Shown: piece by piece, positions 5,921 to 7,727 of the stretch
How the letters are laid out: every line of letters begins with the position of its first letter
Position numbering within the stretch: the stretch's first letter is position 1
Source of the DNA: Arcobacter sp.
GTDB taxonomy: Bacteria; Campylobacterota; Campylobacteria; Campylobacterales; Arcobacteraceae
Assembly: GCA_016744485.1 (NCBI GenBank)
Contig: JADGEG010000094.1
Coordinates: forward strand, 1-7,727
Direction: 5' to 3'
Length of the DNA stretch: 7,727 bases
Notes under the pieces: generated by a model
Database searches by the model: none
What the model was told of the DNA's origin: nothing
What the model saw: only the letters and a program-made list of their open reading frames with translations
Made by a program: the position numbers and the translations under genes

Positions 5921-6877
5921 ATGATTAAAAAAAGTATATTATTTGTAGCTGTGAGTAGCTTAGTATTTGCAGGCAATATCAAGATGGATTTAAATGCAAA
6001 GTATGGTGCAAGTAATTTTCATACTAAAGGTGCTGTAAAATTTGCTGCTTTAGTGAAAAACTATTCAAAAGGAAGTGTAAATATTACTATTCATGCAGGA
6101 TCTTCACTTGTAAAGGGGAATCCTTTAAAAGCAGTAAAAGATGGAACAGTTGCTATGACTGATATGTTTATTCCTTTTACTTCAGGAGGTGGCAAAGTAT
6201 TTGGAATATCTGCTTTACCTTTTATAGCAAATTCTTATGATGATGCTTATAAACTATATCAAATATCAAAAAAAGCATATTCTAAGACAGCAAAAAAATG
6301 GAATCAAAAGTTCTTATATTCTGTTACTTGGCCAGCATCTGGATTTTATTCTAATAAAAAGATGACTTCAATTAGTGATTTTAAAGGTATAAAAACAAGA
6401 ACTTATGATAAAAATTCAGCTTCATTTGTTAATCAAGCAGGTGGTAATGCTGTTGCACTTCCTTGGGGTGAAGTATATTCAGCTTTAAGAACAAATATGG
6501 TTAATTCTGTTGTAACATCTTCGTCTTCAGGAAAAGATGGAAAATTTTGGGAAGTATTAAGTCACTTTACTAAAATCAAATATGCTTATCCTTTACAAAC
6601 TGTATCTATTAATTTAGATTATTGGAATATTTTAACCAAAGCTCAACAAAATGCAATATTAAAAGCTGCTAAAGAAATAGAAAAAATTCAATGGAAAGCC
6701 GTTAAATTAGAAGATAAAAATGCTCAAAAAATCATGAGTGAAAATGGAATGAAAATTAATGAAGCTAGTTCAAATTTGAAAAAAGAATTAGATAAAATTG
6801 CTTCTAATTTATTAGAAAAATATCTTGATGGTGCAAGCTTAGATATTAAGAGTATTTTTAAAGAATATAGAAAGTAA
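5921..6877 (+). CDS. dctP: TRAP transporter substrate-binding protein, DctP family
   Basis: This is a 318-residue periplasmic receptor of a tripartite ATP-independent transporter, of normal length for the family. A signal peptide spans residues 1-17 (LVFA|GN). Family hallmarks are the early ASNFHTKGAVKFAALV region (about 30-45), VKDGTVAMTDM (72-82), and FKGIKTRTYD with Arg160, the position of the conserved arginine that usually pairs with a substrate carboxylate. ALPWGEVYSALRTNMVNSVVTS (179-200) includes Pro181 and Glu184. The ligand is probably an organic acid on general family grounds; its identity cannot be read from the sequence. The start has a strong AAGGAG ribosome site (5909-5914) six bases upstream, consistent with the high expression usual for the receptor. 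The next gene, the small permease, begins three bases past its stop. Confidence 0.93.
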   Translation: MIKKSILFVAVSSLVFAGNIKMDLNAKYGASNFHTKGAVKFAALVKNYSKGSVNITIHAGSSLVKGNPLKAVKDGTVAMTDMFIPFTSGGGKVFGISALPFIANSYDDAYKLYQISKKAYSKTAKKWNQKFLYSVTWPASGFYSNKKMTSISDFKGIKTRTYDKNSASFVNQAGGNAVALPWGEVYSALRTNMVNSVVTSSSSGKDGKFWEVLSHFTKIKYAYPLQTVSINLDYWNILTKAQQNAILKAAKEIEKIQWKAVKLEDKNAQKIMSENGMKINEASSNLKKELDKIASNLLEKYLDGASLDIKSIFKEYRK

Positions 6878-6880
6878 GAT

Positions 6881-7366
6881 ATGAAAACTTTATATTTATA
6901 CATAAATAAATTCTCCTTATGGGGAGCTTATTTATCTGCTTTAATGATAATATCTTTAGTTTTATTAATCTTAAGTGAGATTTTTTTAAGACATTTTTTT
7001 GATATTTCTACAATGATTGCAGATGAATATAGTGGTTACTTGTATCTAGCTTCAATTTTTTTAGCTTTATCTTACACTTTTAAAGAAAATGCTCACATTA
7101 GAATTAATATTATTACTTCAAGGCTATCTTTAAAAACAAATAAAATAATTGATATTATTAGTGGATTTATAACAATATTTGTACTTTTATTTATATTGTA
7201 TAGAACAGTTTTATTTACATATGATTCTTATGAATTAGAAATGTTATCAGAAGCAGTATCACAAACACCTTTATATTTAACACAAATAGCAATGCCTTTA
7301 GGAATTGCATTATTTATATTATCTGTTTTGGTATTTGTTATTAAAGGATTTTCAAATGATAAATGA
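6881..7366 (+). CDS. dctQ: TRAP transporter small permease, DctQ family
   Basis: This is a 161-residue membrane protein with four hydrophobic segments (about 13-36, 52-67, 88-110 and 131-155), the standard DctQ topology. The first loop has the family pattern: SEIFLRHFFD (32-41) followed by an acidic DEYSGYLYLASIFLALSY stretch (48-65) and the basic motif KENAHIRI (68-75). It forms the membrane complex with the large subunit and helps dock the DctP receptor for sodium-driven uptake. It lies three bases downstream of dctP and overlaps dctM by 11 bases, so the three genes form one operon. The ribosome site is weak, which suggests coupling to dctP translation. Confidence 0.9.
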   Translation: MKTLYLYINKFSLWGAYLSALMIISLVLLILSEIFLRHFFDISTMIADEYSGYLYLASIFLALSYTFKENAHIRINIITSRLSLKTNKIIDIISGFITIFVLLFILYRTVLFTYDSYELEMLSEAVSQTPLYLTQIAMPLGIALFILSVLVFVIKGFSNDK

Positions 7367-7727
7367 CCCATTAATATTAGCAGGTATAATTCTTATTGTA
7401 ATGTTTTCATTTTTATTATCTTCTTTATGGATAAGCATATCATTGTTTGTAACCGGTATTGTAGGTATGTTAATATATGAACATAATTTACCACCTGTTA
7501 TATCAATATATGATAAAATAGGAGATTTATTAGCTTCTTCTATTTATGATTCACTAAACTCTTGGTCATTAGCTGCTTTGCCTATGTTTATTTTAATGGG
7601 TGAAATATTATATAAAAGTTCAATCTCTACGAGACTTTTAAACGGTTTAATGCCTTGGCTTACATTTATTCCTGGAAAATTATTACATGTAAATGTAGCA
7701 GCTTGTTCACTTTTTGCAGCTATATCT
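7356..7727 (+). CDS. dctM: TRAP transporter large permease, DctM family (3' end outside window)
   Basis: The first 124 codons are present and the frame is still open at the window edge; the full protein is normally about 430 residues. The ATG at 7356 overlaps the dctQ stop and has AAAGGA (7343-7348) seven bases upstream. Visible features are hydrophobic segments at about 6-22 and 27-41, then the conserved SLAALPMFILMGEIL helix (71-85). The FIPGKLLHVNVAACSLFAAIS segment (104-124) leads into the DctM G-S-S motif expected just past the edge. This is the channel-forming, ion-coupled subunit of the TRAP system. The assignment is firm despite truncation. Confidence 0.92.
   Translation, partial: MINDPLILAGIILIVMFSFLLSSLWISISLFVTGIVGMLIYEHNLPPVISIYDKIGDLLASSIYDSLNSWSLAALPMFILMGEILYKSSISTRLLNGLMPWLTFIPGKLLHVNVAACSLFAAIS

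Overview
The window is AT-rich, tightly packed and entirely plus-strand. Its base composition, cytochrome/TRAP/Cache-kinase gene content and protein style suggest an Arcobacter-like member of the Campylobacterota. This is an inference from style; no rRNA or marker gene is present to confirm it.

Layout: (1) Positions 1-303 hold the C-terminal ATP-binding part of a sensor histidine kinase cut by the window edge. (2) Positions 403-3363 hold a four-gene operon: a PedF-like cytochrome c-550, a periplasmic substrate-binding-like protein (MoxJ/XoxJ-like in context), a SoxYZ-like fusion carrier with one cysteine, and an exported metallo-beta-lactamase-fold zinc hydrolase. Families like these accompany PQQ-dependent alcohol dehydrogenases and have been named a quinoprotein relay system. 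The dehydrogenase itself is not in the window. The operon has an extended -10 promoter candidate in front and a perfect 12-bp-stem hairpin behind. (3) Positions 3364-3643 are intergenic and end in three 10-bp tandem repeats just before the next gene. (4) Positions 3644-5849 encode a two-component system: a membrane Cache-domain histidine kinase, overlapping an OmpR-type response regulator with a winged-helix output domain. (5) From 5921 to the window end lies a TRAP transporter operon: dctP, dctQ and the first 124 codons of dctM. It is preceded by an 11-bp-spaced direct repeat at a promoter-proximal position.

Working model (inference): the kinase senses a small extracellular organic ligand and the regulator activates TRAP uptake, perhaps through the direct repeats upstream of dctP. 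The upstream operon supplies the electron acceptor and accessory factors for periplasmic quinoprotein alcohol or aldehyde oxidation. Whether the two halves share a substrate cannot be told from sequence. The least understood part is the carrier/hydrolase pair, whose biochemical role is, as far as I know, unestablished.
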